This document shows positions 17,251 through 25,853 of a DNA stretch of 64,000 nucleotides, one piece after another. How positions within the stretch are numbered: the first letter of the stretch is position 1; each line of letters begins with the position of its first letter. Where the stretch lies: NCBI RefSeq assembly GCF_900188425.1, contig NZ_FZON01000003.1, positions 62,001 to 126,000 on the forward strand, read 5' to 3'. This DNA comes from Antarctobacter heliothermus. Its GTDB lineage: Bacteria; Pseudomonadota; Alphaproteobacteria; Rhodobacterales; Rhodobacteraceae. Position numbers and translations under genes: made by a program. The notes beneath the pieces were generated by a model, which ran no database searches, was not told the origin of the DNA, and saw only the letters and a program-made list of their open reading frames with translations.

Positions 17251-18517
17251 TCCACGTCGCCATGCCGTCGGCCTGATGGCTGAGCATGTGGCAATGCAGC
17301 ATCCACGCACCGGGATTGTCGAGGACTGCAGTGATGGCGCGTGTCTCTCCCACCGCCAGCAGGGTCGAGTCTCGCAGCGGCCCGAGGTTTCCCGAGGTGT
17401 CCAGTTCGTGGAAATGGTTGCCGTGCAGGTGCATGACATGGGGAAAGCCGGTACGATTTTCGATATCGATGCGCACGGTCTGATTGCGCTTCGCCGCAAT
17501 CAGCGGGCGGCGTGGCAGGCCCGAGACGTCGTTCAGCGCCCATGTCCCGGTGCCGCGATGCGCAGGTGCGCCGGCGCCGCCCTGAAGCACCAGTTTTGTC
17601 GTGTGATCCGGCGTCCCGGGACGGGCCGTGCGGTTTGGCGGCAGGGCGGGGATCGGCGCATCAGAAGGGCTGCGCGTGCCGGTGACGGTCAGCTGCCCCA
17701 GCACGTCATCCGCCCCGCCATAGGTGTCGCGCAGCGTCACCGGCCCTGTGACATCGGCGATCACGTCACAACGTTGACCGGGGGCAAGCATCATCGGCCC
17801 AAGTGCCTGCGGCGCCTCCAGCGGCATTCCGTCCAAAGCTACGATCTGCCCCTCCAGCCCAGTCACGGACAGCCGGTAGATGCGGTCGACCGAAGGGTTG
17901 ATGATCCGCAGGCGCAGCCGGTCGCCCTGCTGCACGCTGTTCCGCGACAGGATCGCGGTCTTGATATTGCCGAGCCGTCCCTCGGTTGCAAATCGCGCGG
18001 GGTCGAAGCTGTCATCATGCTGACCGTCCGCGTCCAGCAGCAGGTCGAACAACTGCACGGTCATGTCTTGGTCGACGGCGGGCGGGTTGCGTTCCTCGAC
18101 GATGAAGGCCCCGAAGAGACCCCGGCTGACCTGCTCATACGACAGGTAATGCGAGTGATACCAAAAGGTGCCCGCATCCGGCACGTCGAACAGGTAGTCA
18201 AAGCTTTCGCCGGGGATCACCACGTCTTGGGTCAGCACGTTCACGCCGTCCATGCGGTTGGGCACGCGCAGCCCGTGCCAATGCACCAAGGCCCCGTCAT
18301 CCAAGGTATTGTCCAGCCGGATCTGCGCCGTGTCGCCTTGGCGAAAACGCAGCTGCGGCCCAGGTGCCCCTCCGTTGAAGCCCAACATCGGCAGGCGCCG
18401 CCCGGCGACCTGCGTGACGACCTTTTCGGGGCGCAGAGTGATGCGCGATGCCCCCAGCGCGGGCGTTGCCATGCAAGCCGCAAGCAGGGACAGGGCCTGT
18501 CTTCGTTTCACCTTCAT
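17237..18517 (-). CDS. Multicopper oxidase (first of three)
   Basis: A 426-residue exported oxidase of the laccase/CueO superfamily. The N-terminus is a signal peptide (MKVKRRQALSLLAACMATPALGA). The copper-binding motifs are HWHG, WYHSH, HVMHLHGNHF and HCHMLSHQADGM, giving the trinuclear cluster and a type 1 site with a Met axial ligand. The likely role is oxidation of toxic Cu(I) in the periplasm. A 75-base gap separates it from the L,D-transpeptidase gene upstream, so the two may be co-transcribed. It lacks the Met-rich insert of E. coli CueO. Confidence 0.9.
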   Translation of the reverse strand: MKVKRRQALSLLAACMATPALGASRITLRPEKVVTQVAGRRLPMLGFNGGAPGPQLRFRQGDTAQIRLDNTLDDGALVHWHGLRVPNRMDGVNVLTQDVVIPGESFDYLFDVPDAGTFWYHSHYLSYEQVSRGLFGAFIVEERNPPAVDQDMTVQLFDLLLDADGQHDDSFDPARFATEGRLGNIKTAILSRNSVQQGDRLRLRIINPSVDRIYRLSVTGLEGQIVALDGMPLEAPQALGPMMLAPGQRCDVIADVTGPVTLRDTYGGADDVLGQLTVTGTRSPSDAPIPALPPNRTARPGTPDHTTKLVLQGGAGAPAHRGTGTWALNDVSGLPRRPLIAAKRNQTVRIDIENRTGFPHVMHLHGNHFHELDTSGNLGPLRDSTLLAVGETRAITAVLDNPGAWMLHCHMLSHQADGMATWISVS

Positions 18518-18592
18518 GTCACCTCATCCGCCCGAATTGCGGAGCGTTTTTTCAGGCAGGCGCGGCCAAAGGTCAACCAATTCTCCGGGGTC

Positions 18593-19174
18593 TCACGCGC
18601 TCGTCACCTTGGGATGAAGAGTGACGCGGGCGCCGATCTCGACCCTTTCATACAGGTCCTTGACGTGCTCATTGGTCAGCCGCGCGCAGCCGTTGGATAC
18701 GGCGCTGCCGATGGTCGAGGGGGCATTGGTGCCGTGGATGCGCAGATAGGTGTCGCGCCCCTGATCGTCGTACAGGTAGAGCGCCCGCGCGCCGAGCGGG
18801 TTGTTCGGGCCGCCCTTCATGCCGTTCTTGTACTTGGCGTATTTCCCTGGATCGCGGCGGATCATCGACTGGGTGGGGCGCCACCACGGCCACTTGGCCT
18901 TGCGCGCGACGGTAAAGACGCCGGACTCGTACAACCCCTTGCGCCCGACGCCCACGCCATAGCGGATCGCCGCGCCGCCCTGTCCCATCAGGTACAGATG
19001 GAACTCGTCCGGCAGGACGTGGATTTCGCCGGGCAGCCAGTCGGTGCGGCCAGTCTGCACAGCGGTCAGGTTGAAGTGATCGGGCAATTTGACCTGATGG
19101 GCCCGCGCCAGCGTCGGCGCGGCCAAGGCCACCGCCAGCCCCGTGATGATCCTGCGGCGTGAATATGCAGTCAT
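18593..19174 (-). CDS. L,D-transpeptidase (YkuD domain)
   Basis: A 193-residue exported enzyme with a twin-arginine-like signal (MTAYSRRRIITGLAVALAAP). The YkuD catalytic region contains IHGTN and SNGCARL, with the catalytic Cys in the latter. Such enzymes make 3-3 peptidoglycan cross-links or attach proteins to the wall. Its place upstream of a multicopper oxidase suggests cell-wall remodelling during copper stress, a link reported for some LD-transpeptidases, but this is inferred. It is divergent from the DUF305 gene. Confidence 0.88.
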   Translation of the reverse strand: MTAYSRRRIITGLAVALAAPTLARAHQVKLPDHFNLTAVQTGRTDWLPGEIHVLPDEFHLYLMGQGGAAIRYGVGVGRKGLYESGVFTVARKAKWPWWRPTQSMIRRDPGKYAKYKNGMKGGPNNPLGARALYLYDDQGRDTYLRIHGTNAPSTIGSAVSNGCARLTNEHVKDLYERVEIGARVTLHPKVTSA

Positions 19175-19305
19175 GACACCTCCTGTTTTCGCGTGAGTTT
19201 CAGGAGGCCAGCCCGCAGCACCTGCGCCCAGTCAAATGCCCGTGATCCGTCTCCGCAAAGGCGCATCTGTTTCCGGGACAACACGGAAATCGGGCCAGTC
19301 CGGAA

Positions 19306-19324
19306 CCCTCCAGCGCTGGAAGGG
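19306..19324. promoter_or_regulatory. Possible CueR box upstream of the DUF305 operon
   Basis: CCCTCCAGCGCTGGAAGGG, a near-perfect palindrome resembling the dyad in the copA promoter. It lies 38 bases before the DUF305 start. The flanking -35/-10 hexamers are poor, so CueR control here is only a possibility. Confidence 0.5.
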
Positions 19325-19361
19325 CGTTTCTTCTACATTCGACCCATGCAGGAGAGGACCC

Positions 19362-20198
19362 ATGAAGTATTCCAGATTTTTCCTGATGATCGGCACGTCG
19401 ACGCTGGTGATGTTCGTCCTGATGTATCTCAACACCTACCTTCTGGGGCACGTCTTCTTTTCGGAAACACGGGCCTGGATGGCACTGCTGATGGGGGCGG
19501 CGATGGCATTCGTCATGCTGTCCTTCATGCTGTCGATGTACACCAACACGGCCCTGAACGCGGGCATCTTCGTGGGGTCCGTCGTGGTCTTTGCGCTGTC
19601 GCTCTGGCTGGTGCGCAGTCAGGTCACGGTGCAGGACCGCTCCTTCATGCGGGCGATGATCCCGCACCATTCGATCGCCATCATGACGTCGTCCCGGGCC
19701 GAGATCACCGATCCGCGTGTCGCGAAACTGGCCGAGGCCATCGTCTATGCGCAGGACAAGGAAATCGCCGAGATGCGTTATCTGATCGCCGACATTTCGG
19801 CCCGTGGCGAGGCCGAGCCGAATGACGCCGCCCCCGAAGCACAGGTCCAAAGCGCCGCCGGCGCGCTGGAAACCGAGGTCGTCGCCACCGTCGATCCCGA
19901 ATTCCTGACCGAGGCCGAGATCACCAAAGGCCTGCCCGATGGCGCCACCTGCGTGTTCACCTACACCGCGTCCAGCCCCGCCGTTCTGGCCGTCGGCCCA
20001 GATGCCGCCGTGATGAAGATCAGCGGCGACCTTGTGCGGCTCGATCGGGCCGACAGCGACGGTGCCATGCAATTCATCGACGGCCCGCTGAGCGCCGAAT
20101 TGCGCGAAGGAGACGACCTGTCCGACATGATCGTCACCGCCGAACAGGGTTATTCCGCTGGCTTCCGCGGCCAGTATCGATGCGAAGGAGGCTCCTGA
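19362..20198 (+). CDS. DUF305-containing membrane protein
   Basis: A 278-residue protein with three N-terminal membrane helices (about 5-90), then a DUF305-type four-helix segment bearing the hallmark FMRAMIPHHSIAIMTS motif and DKEIAEMR, then a C-terminal extracytoplasmic domain (about 175-278) of unknown fold. DUF305 proteins are common in copper loci and the His/Met motif fits copper binding. The start at 19362 has GGAGAGG upstream. Its stop overlaps the next start as TGATG. It is the first gene of a six-gene plus-strand run ending with the cytochrome c' gene. Confidence 0.85.
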   Translation: MKYSRFFLMIGTSTLVMFVLMYLNTYLLGHVFFSETRAWMALLMGAAMAFVMLSFMLSMYTNTALNAGIFVGSVVVFALSLWLVRSQVTVQDRSFMRAMIPHHSIAIMTSSRAEITDPRVAKLAEAIVYAQDKEIAEMRYLIADISARGEAEPNDAAPEAQVQSAAGALETEVVATVDPEFLTEAEITKGLPDGATCVFTYTASSPAVLAVGPDAAVMKISGDLVRLDRADSDGAMQFIDGPLSAELREGDDLSDMIVTAEQGYSAGFRGQYRCEGGS

Positions 20199-20959
20199 TG
20201 CCCAACGACACAACGCAAACCGCCATGTTGTACCGGATGGTCATGCCCGACCACCTTTGCCCCTTTGGCCTGAAGTCGAAGGACCTTCTGGAACGCAATG
20301 GCTACACCGTGGAGGACCACCACCTGACGACGCGCGAGGAAACCGACGCCTTCATGAAAAAACACGGGGTCGAAACGACGCCGCAGACCTTCATCGATGG
20401 GGAACGCATCGGCGGGTACGACGACCTGCGCGTGCATTTCGATCTCGACCCGCCGAAGGAGTCGCAGAGCGACATCAGCTACCAGCCGGTGATCGCGATC
20501 TTCTCCGTCGCGGCGCTGCTGGCGTTGGGGCTGTCGTGGCACCAATACGGCACCGTCCTGACGCTGCGCGCGCTGGAATGGTTCATCTCTCTTTCCATGA
20601 CGATCCTCGCGATCCAGAAACTGCAGGATGTCGAAAGTTTCTCGACCATGTTCCTGAACTACGACCTGCTGGCTCGACGCTGGGTGCCCTACGGCAAGGT
20701 CTACCCCTTTGGCGAGGCGCTGGCGGGCATCCTGATGACGGCGGGCGCGCTGACATGGCTGTCGGCCCCTGTGGCGCTGTTCATCGGCACGGTGGGCGCC
20801 GTCAGCGTGTTCAAGGCTGTCTATATCGACAAGCGCGAGCTGACATGCGCCTGCGTCGGCGGATCGTCGAACGTGCCGCTGGGCTTCGTGTCACTGACCG
20901 AGAATCTGATGATGATCGTCATGGGGCTGTGGATGGGCAGCAAGGCGCTGATTGGCTGA
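20198..20959 (+). CDS. Glutaredoxin-MauE fusion membrane protein
   Basis: A 253-residue fusion. Residues about 10-85 form a glutaredoxin domain (MPDHLCPFG, then VETTPQTFIDGERIGGYDDL) with only one active-site cysteine (CPFG), so it is monothiol type. Residues about 95-253 form a MauE/DoxX-like membrane domain with four helices and a CAC motif in the last loop (TCACVGGSSNVPLG). MauE proteins take part in disulfide chemistry during periplasmic enzyme maturation, so a thiol-redox role in the copper locus is plausible. ATG 20198 overlaps the upstream stop. Confidence 0.85.
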   Translation: MPNDTTQTAMLYRMVMPDHLCPFGLKSKDLLERNGYTVEDHHLTTREETDAFMKKHGVETTPQTFIDGERIGGYDDLRVHFDLDPPKESQSDISYQPVIAIFSVAALLALGLSWHQYGTVLTLRALEWFISLSMTILAIQKLQDVESFSTMFLNYDLLARRWVPYGKVYPFGEALAGILMTAGALTWLSAPVALFIGTVGAVSVFKAVYIDKRELTCACVGGSSNVPLGFVSLTENLMMIVMGLWMGSKALIG

Positions 20960-21042
20960 CCTGTCCGATCCGTGAACAGGAGGTGCTTGACCCCACCGCA
21001 CGCTTTGCCGCACTCTCTGCCACATTCCAAAGCGGAGAGCCG

Positions 21043-21366
21043 ATGCGCCTGATCCTCGTTCTTGTCCTGACCGGCTTGCTGGCCGTGCTGAGCCTTCCCG
21101 GGGCGGCAGCGGCGCATGATGTGTCGGGCGTGACGATGTCGGACCATATGACGGGCTGTCCCGACTGCCCTGAGACCGCTGGTGGGCCGGGCGTCGACCA
21201 TGATTGCCCGCATGTCACGGGCTGTGGCGCGATGGTGATGCTCGGCTCGGCGGTATTGCCCGCCATGATCGCACCGCAGGGCGAGCCGCATGATCCCGTT
21301 GGCGCAAACCTGGCGAACGGAATTCGCCCGCGGATCGATCTGCCGCCCCCGCGCCTGATTGCCTGA
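21043..21366 (+). CDS. Small secreted His/Cys-rich protein
   Basis: A 107-residue protein with a signal peptide (MRLILVLVLTGLLAVLSLPGAAAA). The mature part has closely spaced His, Cys and Met (MSDHMTGCPDCPE and VDHDCPHVTGCGAMVM), suggesting metal binding, and a C-terminal amphipathic tail. I recognise no named family with confidence; it resembles small proteins such as DUF2946/CopL-type often found in copper loci. GGAGAG precedes the start. Confidence 0.65.
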   Translation: MRLILVLVLTGLLAVLSLPGAAAAHDVSGVTMSDHMTGCPDCPETAGGPGVDHDCPHVTGCGAMVMLGSAVLPAMIAPQGEPHDPVGANLANGIRPRIDLPPPRLIA

Positions 21367-21444
21367 CCCTTTGTGTTGTCGGCGGCAGGGCCGCCATAAT
21401 CGAGGATCAGCGCAGCTCGCAGGGCGCGCGACACAGGACATATC

Positions 21445-21879
21445 ATGAAAACGAAATTGATTGCGGGGGGCGCTGCCCTTGTCATCGCCGCAGGAGGCTA
21501 TTTCCTGACGCGCGGCGGCCCCCCCGAAGAGACCGTCAAGGCCCCGCCCGTTCAAGGCGTCCCCATGGTCGAGGTCACCTTGCCCGAAACGCTGAGCGCC
21601 GAGGCCGAGATCGGCAAGAACGCGTTTGACGCGGTGTGTGCGGCCTGCCACGGGCAGGATGCTGCGGGCAAGGTGGGGTTTGGCCCTCCACTGGTGCACA
21701 AGATCTATGAGCCAAGCCACCATGGCGACATATCCTTTGTCCTCGCGGTGCAGAACGGCGTGCGGGCGCATCATTGGCGATTCGGCGACATGCCGGCACA
21801 AGACGGGCTGACCCAGGCCGATGTTGCCGGGATCGTAAACTATGTGCGCGAGCTTCAGCGCACCAATGGCATCAACTGA
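21445..21879 (+). CDS. Class I cytochrome c
   Basis: A 144-residue monoheme cytochrome c with an N-terminal membrane anchor or signal (MKTKLIAGGAALVIAAGGYF), heme site CAACH at 65-69 and probable Met axial ligand at residue 116 (FGDMP). It lies directly before a multicopper oxidase gene, with 10 bases between the stop and that start, suggesting that it passes electrons from or to the oxidase in the periplasm. That partnership is inferred from position. Confidence 0.9.
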   Translation: MKTKLIAGGAALVIAAGGYFLTRGGPPEETVKAPPVQGVPMVEVTLPETLSAEAEIGKNAFDAVCAACHGQDAAGKVGFGPPLVHKIYEPSHHGDISFVLAVQNGVRAHHWRFGDMPAQDGLTQADVAGIVNYVRELQRTNGIN

Positions 21880-21889
21880 GGAGATGCGC

Positions 21890-23269
21890 ATGGACCTTCA
21901 CCGCAGGGCCTTTTGCGCCGGGTTGGCCGGTGCCACAGGGCTGGCGCTGGCCCGCCCCGCGCTGGCCGCACCAGACGTGCTGACCGCCCAAAAGGCCACA
22001 GTCCAGCTCGCCCCCGACGGCTACCCCGCGACCGAGGTCTGGTCTTATGGCGGCACCATTCCCGGCCCGTTGATCCGTGTGCCCCAAGGTGGGAGCGTGA
22101 CCCGGCGGCTGGTCAACGATCTGGACGTGCCGACCAGCGTGCATTGGCACGGCATCCGCATCGCCAACGCCATGGACGGGGTCGCGGGCCTGACGCAGGA
22201 CGCCGTGCCGCCGGGCGGGACCTTCGACTACGACTTTGCCGTGCCCGATGTCGGAACCTATTGGTATCACGCGCACACCAGCTCGATGGAGCAGGTCGCG
22301 CGCGGCCTGTCCGGTGTCCTGATCGTGGATGAGGCGACACCACCGGATGTGGACCGCGACGAGGTGCTGATGCTGGACGACTGGCTGCTCGACCCGGAGA
22401 CCGGCCTGTTTGCCGAACCTTTCGCCCACCCGATGATGATGAGCCACGGCGGGCGCACCGGAAACCTGATCGGGGTGAACGGCCAGTATGCCCATGCGAT
22501 GCAGGCCGAAACGGGAGAGCGCCTGCGCCTGCGGCTGATCAACGCCGCCAATGCCCGCATCTTCGGCCTGAAGCTGGAGGGCATGACCGGCTGGACCGTC
22601 GCGCTGGACGGGATGCCTCTGGACGCGCCAGAACCGGTCAGCGGCGAGATCGTCCTGGCCTCGGCGCAGCGTATCGACCTGATCGTCGACATCACCGCGA
22701 CCGACGGCCCGGCGGGGCTGTTGATGTCGCTCGATGGCGATGCGTGGGAGGCCCTGGTCGAGGTGACCCTCACCGGCACGCGCGCCGCGCGCGACACCGC
22801 CCCCGCGCCGCTGCCCGCGAACCCGAACACCGCGCGTCCGGACCTGGCAAACGCACGCACCTTCGACATGGTGATGGAGGGCGGCGCCATGGCAGGCATG
22901 GACAGCGCCACCTATCAGGGCGAACGCCTGGGCTTTCGTGCGCTGATCGCACAGGGGCAATTCTGGGCGCTGTCCGGTCAGGCCGGGCTGTCCGACACGC
23001 CTTTCGCGGCGCTGAAACGCGGTGAGGTGGCGCGGGTCAGGCTGACCAACCGCACGGCGTTTCCGCACGCCATGCACCTGCACGGCATGCATTTCCGAGA
23101 GGTCCGCGCCGATGGCACCATGGGCCCGCTACGCGACACCATCCTGTCCGTCCCGAACGCGCCGCTCGACATTGCCTTTACCGCCGACAATCCCGGCAAG
23201 TGGCTGATGCATTGCCACATGCTGGCCCATGCCGCCTCTGGCATGAATACGTGGATCGACGTTGCATGA
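21890..23269 (+). CDS. Multicopper oxidase (second of three)
   Basis: A 459-residue exported oxidase with a twin-arginine-like signal (MDLHRRAFCAGLAGATGLALA). Copper motifs are HWHG, YWYHAHTS, HAMHLHGMHF and HCHMLAHAASGM, so both the trinuclear and type 1 sites are complete. ATG 21890 has GAGGAG six bases upstream. It sits between a cytochrome c and a cytochrome c' gene, an arrangement that suggests a periplasmic electron-transfer module. It is related to, but clearly diverged from, the oxidase at 17237-18517. Confidence 0.9.
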   Translation: MDLHRRAFCAGLAGATGLALARPALAAPDVLTAQKATVQLAPDGYPATEVWSYGGTIPGPLIRVPQGGSVTRRLVNDLDVPTSVHWHGIRIANAMDGVAGLTQDAVPPGGTFDYDFAVPDVGTYWYHAHTSSMEQVARGLSGVLIVDEATPPDVDRDEVLMLDDWLLDPETGLFAEPFAHPMMMSHGGRTGNLIGVNGQYAHAMQAETGERLRLRLINAANARIFGLKLEGMTGWTVALDGMPLDAPEPVSGEIVLASAQRIDLIVDITATDGPAGLLMSLDGDAWEALVEVTLTGTRAARDTAPAPLPANPNTARPDLANARTFDMVMEGGAMAGMDSATYQGERLGFRALIAQGQFWALSGQAGLSDTPFAALKRGEVARVRLTNRTAFPHAMHLHGMHFREVRADGTMGPLRDTILSVPNAPLDIAFTADNPGKWLMHCHMLAHAASGMNTWIDVA

Positions 23270-23298
23270 AACTCTTCAAGACAAAGGAAAACAGGACA

Positions 23299-23733
23299 AT
23301 GAAAAAGACAGTCTTCGCCGTGGCATTGGTTGCCCTCGGCACTGCCGCACTTGCGCATGGCGGGGTTAAGAACAAAGACGTCATGGCGCGGATGGAGGTC
23401 ATGAAGACGATCGGCGACCAGATGAAGATCATCGGCGCGATGGCCAAGGGCGAAGCGGCGTTCGACGCCTCGGCAGCCAACGATGCCCTGACCGAAATCG
23501 CCGCGCAATCGGCGCAGATCGGGTCGCTGTTTGAAACCCGCGCCGACGATCCCAAATCCGAGGCGCTGCCCGCGATCTGGAAGGACTGGGAGGACTTTGC
23601 GCACCTCGCTTCGGCCGCGGAAACCACCGCCGAAGGGTTGATCGGGACGGTTTCGGCGCAAGCCGGTCTTGGCCCGGCATTGGGGCAATTGGGCGGGACC
23701 TGCAAGGCCTGCCATTCCAAGTACCGCAAGTGA
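23299..23733 (+). CDS. Cytochrome c' (class II cytochrome c)
   Basis: A 144-residue four-helix-bundle cytochrome with a signal peptide (MKKTVFAVALVALGTAALA) and the class II heme site CKACH at 135-139, near the C-terminus as expected. These proteins bind NO or act as electron carriers. A slightly longer start at 23266 overlaps the oxidase stop, but ATG 23299 begins the signal peptide. A hairpin terminator follows the gene. Confidence 0.9.
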   Translation: MKKTVFAVALVALGTAALAHGGVKNKDVMARMEVMKTIGDQMKIIGAMAKGEAAFDASAANDALTEIAAQSAQIGSLFETRADDPKSEALPAIWKDWEDFAHLASAAETTAEGLIGTVSAQAGLGPALGQLGGTCKACHSKYRK

Positions 23734-23736
23734 CAC

Positions 23737-23767
23737 ACCCGCGCCTCGTTCAAAGCGGGGCGCGGGT
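23737..23767. terminator. Bidirectional hairpin terminator
   Basis: Perfect 9-bp stem ACCCGCGCC/GGCGCGGGT with a 13-base loop, between the convergent cytochrome c' and SHOCT-protein genes. No long T run, so strength is uncertain. Confidence 0.6.
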
Positions 23768-23779
23768 ATCGCCAAACGC

Positions 23780-24079
23780 TCAGCCTGCCAGCAGCTTTTT
23801 CCGCGCGGCGTAATCCTCTGCGTCGATTTCGCCCCGGGCAAGGCGCATGTCCAGCTCGGCCATGGCATCCCCGGCGCGCTGCTTCGGACCGGTATCGGTG
23901 CGCCGGACGAACCAGATCACCCCGGCCACGACAAGGCCCAGCACGATCAGCCACAGGATCGGGCCGAACATCATGCTCATCCCGTATCCGTAGCCATCCA
24001 TCATGTAGCCATAGCCGTCACCCCGGTCTGCCAGCGCGGGCCCGGCAACAAGGATCATTGGAAAAACAAGGCGTTTCAT
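23780..24079 (-). CDS. Small membrane protein with SHOCT domain
   Basis: A 99-residue protein: signal or first helix (MKRLVFPMILVAGPALA), a Gly/Tyr/Met-rich stretch (DGYGYMMDGYGYGMSMMFG), one membrane helix (about 40-58) and a C-terminal SHOCT motif (LDMRLARGEIDAEDYAARKKLL). SHOCT proteins with a Met/Gly-rich N-terminus are common in metal-resistance clusters. Function is unknown. Confidence 0.82.
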   Translation of the reverse strand: MKRLVFPMILVAGPALADRGDGYGYMMDGYGYGMSMMFGPILWLIVLGLVVAGVIWFVRRTDTGPKQRAGDAMAELDMRLARGEIDAEDYAARKKLLAG

Positions 24080-24191
24080 CGGGTTCTCCTGTCGGTTTCC
24101 ACAGGGTCGATCCTGCTCCCGTCACAACAGCGCTGCCTTGATCCCGCGCAAGGGAACGGCCCCGAAGGGCCGCGCCGGCATCACATCGCGA

Positions 24192-24476
24192 TCACTCTGC
24201 CGTGATCTCGGTCACGGTCAGTTTGCCGTTTACACGGCCCGCGACGAACAGGACTTTCGTGCCCTCGGTGAGGCCGTCCATCATGCCATCGGCATAGCCA
24301 AAGACCATCTTCATCGCAGGCATGTCGAGGTTTTCCAGCGGACCATGGTCGATGGTCACTTTCTTCCACTTGGTGTCGATCTTGGTGATCGTCCCTTGGC
24401 TTTGCGGCATGCCCTCCTGCGCCAGCGCAGCGGTGGCGGTCATCAGACCAAGGGTCAAAGCGTAAATCAACTTCAT
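24192..24476 (-). CDS. CusF-like periplasmic copper-binding protein
   Basis: A 94-residue protein with a signal peptide (MKLIYALTLGLMTATAALA) and a CusF-type OB fold. The ligand region reads IDHGPLENLDMPAMKM: His44, Met55 and Met57 match the His and two Met ligands of E. coli CusF, while the tryptophan that caps the metal there is replaced by Met52. It would bind Cu(I) or Ag(I) and hand it to an efflux system. It lies 21 bases downstream of the third multicopper oxidase gene in the same operon. Confidence 0.88.
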   Translation of the reverse strand: MKLIYALTLGLMTATAALAQEGMPQSQGTITKIDTKWKKVTIDHGPLENLDMPAMKMVFGYADGMMDGLTEGTKVLFVAGRVNGKLTVTEITAE

Positions 24477-24497
24477 AGCGCGGTTTCCTTTGTTGCG

Positions 24498-25853
24498 TCA
24501 GTGATCGTGGTTGAGGTGGGATTTCGGGGGGACCTGCGTGGCGGGCCCCTCGGCGCGGGCAAATTCGGGCAGTTCGCCCGTCCATTCCCAGGCCTGTGTT
24601 CCGGGCGGATTCACATACCAGCCAGGGTCAGAGTAATGGTCGGGGGCGATGCCCTCGCGGACTTTCACCACGCTGAACATGCCGCCCATTTCCAGAGGGC
24701 CATACGGCCCCCAGCCGGTCATCATCGGGATGGTGTTGTCGGGCAGTTCCATCGACATCTCACCCATATCCGCCATGCCGGCGGTGCCCATCGGCATGTA
24801 GCCCGGCTGCTGTCGGCGGATCATCTGGGTCAGACGGCGCTTGTCCGTTCCGATGAAGGTCGGCAGGTCATGGCCCATGGCGTTCATCGTGTGGTGCGAC
24901 TTGTGGCAATGGATCGCCCAGTCGCCTTCGTGGATTGCGTCGAACTCATAGGCGCGCATGGCGCCCACGGGAATGTCGATGCTGACCTCCGGCCAGCGCG
25001 CCGACTTCGGCACCCAGCCGCCATCGGTGCAGGTAACCTCGAAGTCATAGCCGTGCATGTGGATCGGGTGGTTGGTCATCGTCAGGTTGCCGCAGCGCAC
25101 CCGCACCCGGTCGCCCTTGTTCACGACCAGCGGGTCGATGTCGGGGAAGATCCGGCTGTTCCACGTCCACATGTTGAAGTTGGTCATCTCGGCGACCTTT
25201 GGGACATAGGTGCCCGGATCGATGTCATACGCCGCCAGCAGAAAGGCAAAATCCCGATCCACCGGCATGAAGGCCGGGTCGCGCGGGTGCACGATGAACA
25301 GGCCCATCATGCCCATCGCCATCTGCACCATCTCATCCGCATGCGGGTGATACATGAAGGTGCCGGACTTGGTCAGGTCGAACTCGTAGACAAAGGTCTT
25401 GCCCGGCGGGATCGCGGGGTGGGACAGCCCGCCGACGCCGTCCATCCCCGAAGGCAGGATCAGCCCGTGCCAATGCACCGATGTGTGTTCCGGCAGGCGG
25501 TTGGTGACGTAGATGCGCACCCGCTCGCCCTCGACTGCCTCGATGGTCGGGCCGGTGGACTGGCCGTTATAGCCCCAAAGCCGCGCCATCATGCCATCGG
25601 CCATGATCCGTTCCACGGGTTCCGCGACAAGGTGGAATTCCTTGACGTTGCCGTTCATCCGCCAAGGAAGGGACCAGCCGTTCAGCGTCACCACCGGGTT
25701 ATACTCCAGCCCGGTCATGGGCCGGTCTGGCACCTGCGTGTAGGGGCTGTCGGTAAAGGCAGCCTCGGGCAGGTCGCGGAAACGGGTTTCGGCGGCGGCA
25801 GCCGAGGCCAGCACAGCCCCCGCGCCTCCGGTCAGCAATTGACGGCGGTTCAT
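24498..25853 (-). CDS. Multicopper oxidase (third; Met-rich copper oxidase)
   Basis: A 451-residue exported oxidase (signal MNRRQLLTGGAGAVLASAAAA) with copper motifs VHWHG, MYHPHADEM, HPIHMHGYDF and HCHKSHHTMNAM. The C-terminal part contains a Met-rich segment (PMGTAGMADMGEMSMELP) as in copper-resistance oxidases of the CopA(Pco)/SufI-like group. ATG 25853 overlaps the TolC-family stop as ATGA, indicating coupled translation. It differs from the other two oxidases in having YHPHADEM in place of YHSH/YHAH. Confidence 0.9.
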   Translation of the reverse strand: MNRRQLLTGGAGAVLASAAAAETRFRDLPEAAFTDSPYTQVPDRPMTGLEYNPVVTLNGWSLPWRMNGNVKEFHLVAEPVERIMADGMMARLWGYNGQSTGPTIEAVEGERVRIYVTNRLPEHTSVHWHGLILPSGMDGVGGLSHPAIPPGKTFVYEFDLTKSGTFMYHPHADEMVQMAMGMMGLFIVHPRDPAFMPVDRDFAFLLAAYDIDPGTYVPKVAEMTNFNMWTWNSRIFPDIDPLVVNKGDRVRVRCGNLTMTNHPIHMHGYDFEVTCTDGGWVPKSARWPEVSIDIPVGAMRAYEFDAIHEGDWAIHCHKSHHTMNAMGHDLPTFIGTDKRRLTQMIRRQQPGYMPMGTAGMADMGEMSMELPDNTIPMMTGWGPYGPLEMGGMFSVVKVREGIAPDHYSDPGWYVNPPGTQAWEWTGELPEFARAEGPATQVPPKSHLNHDH

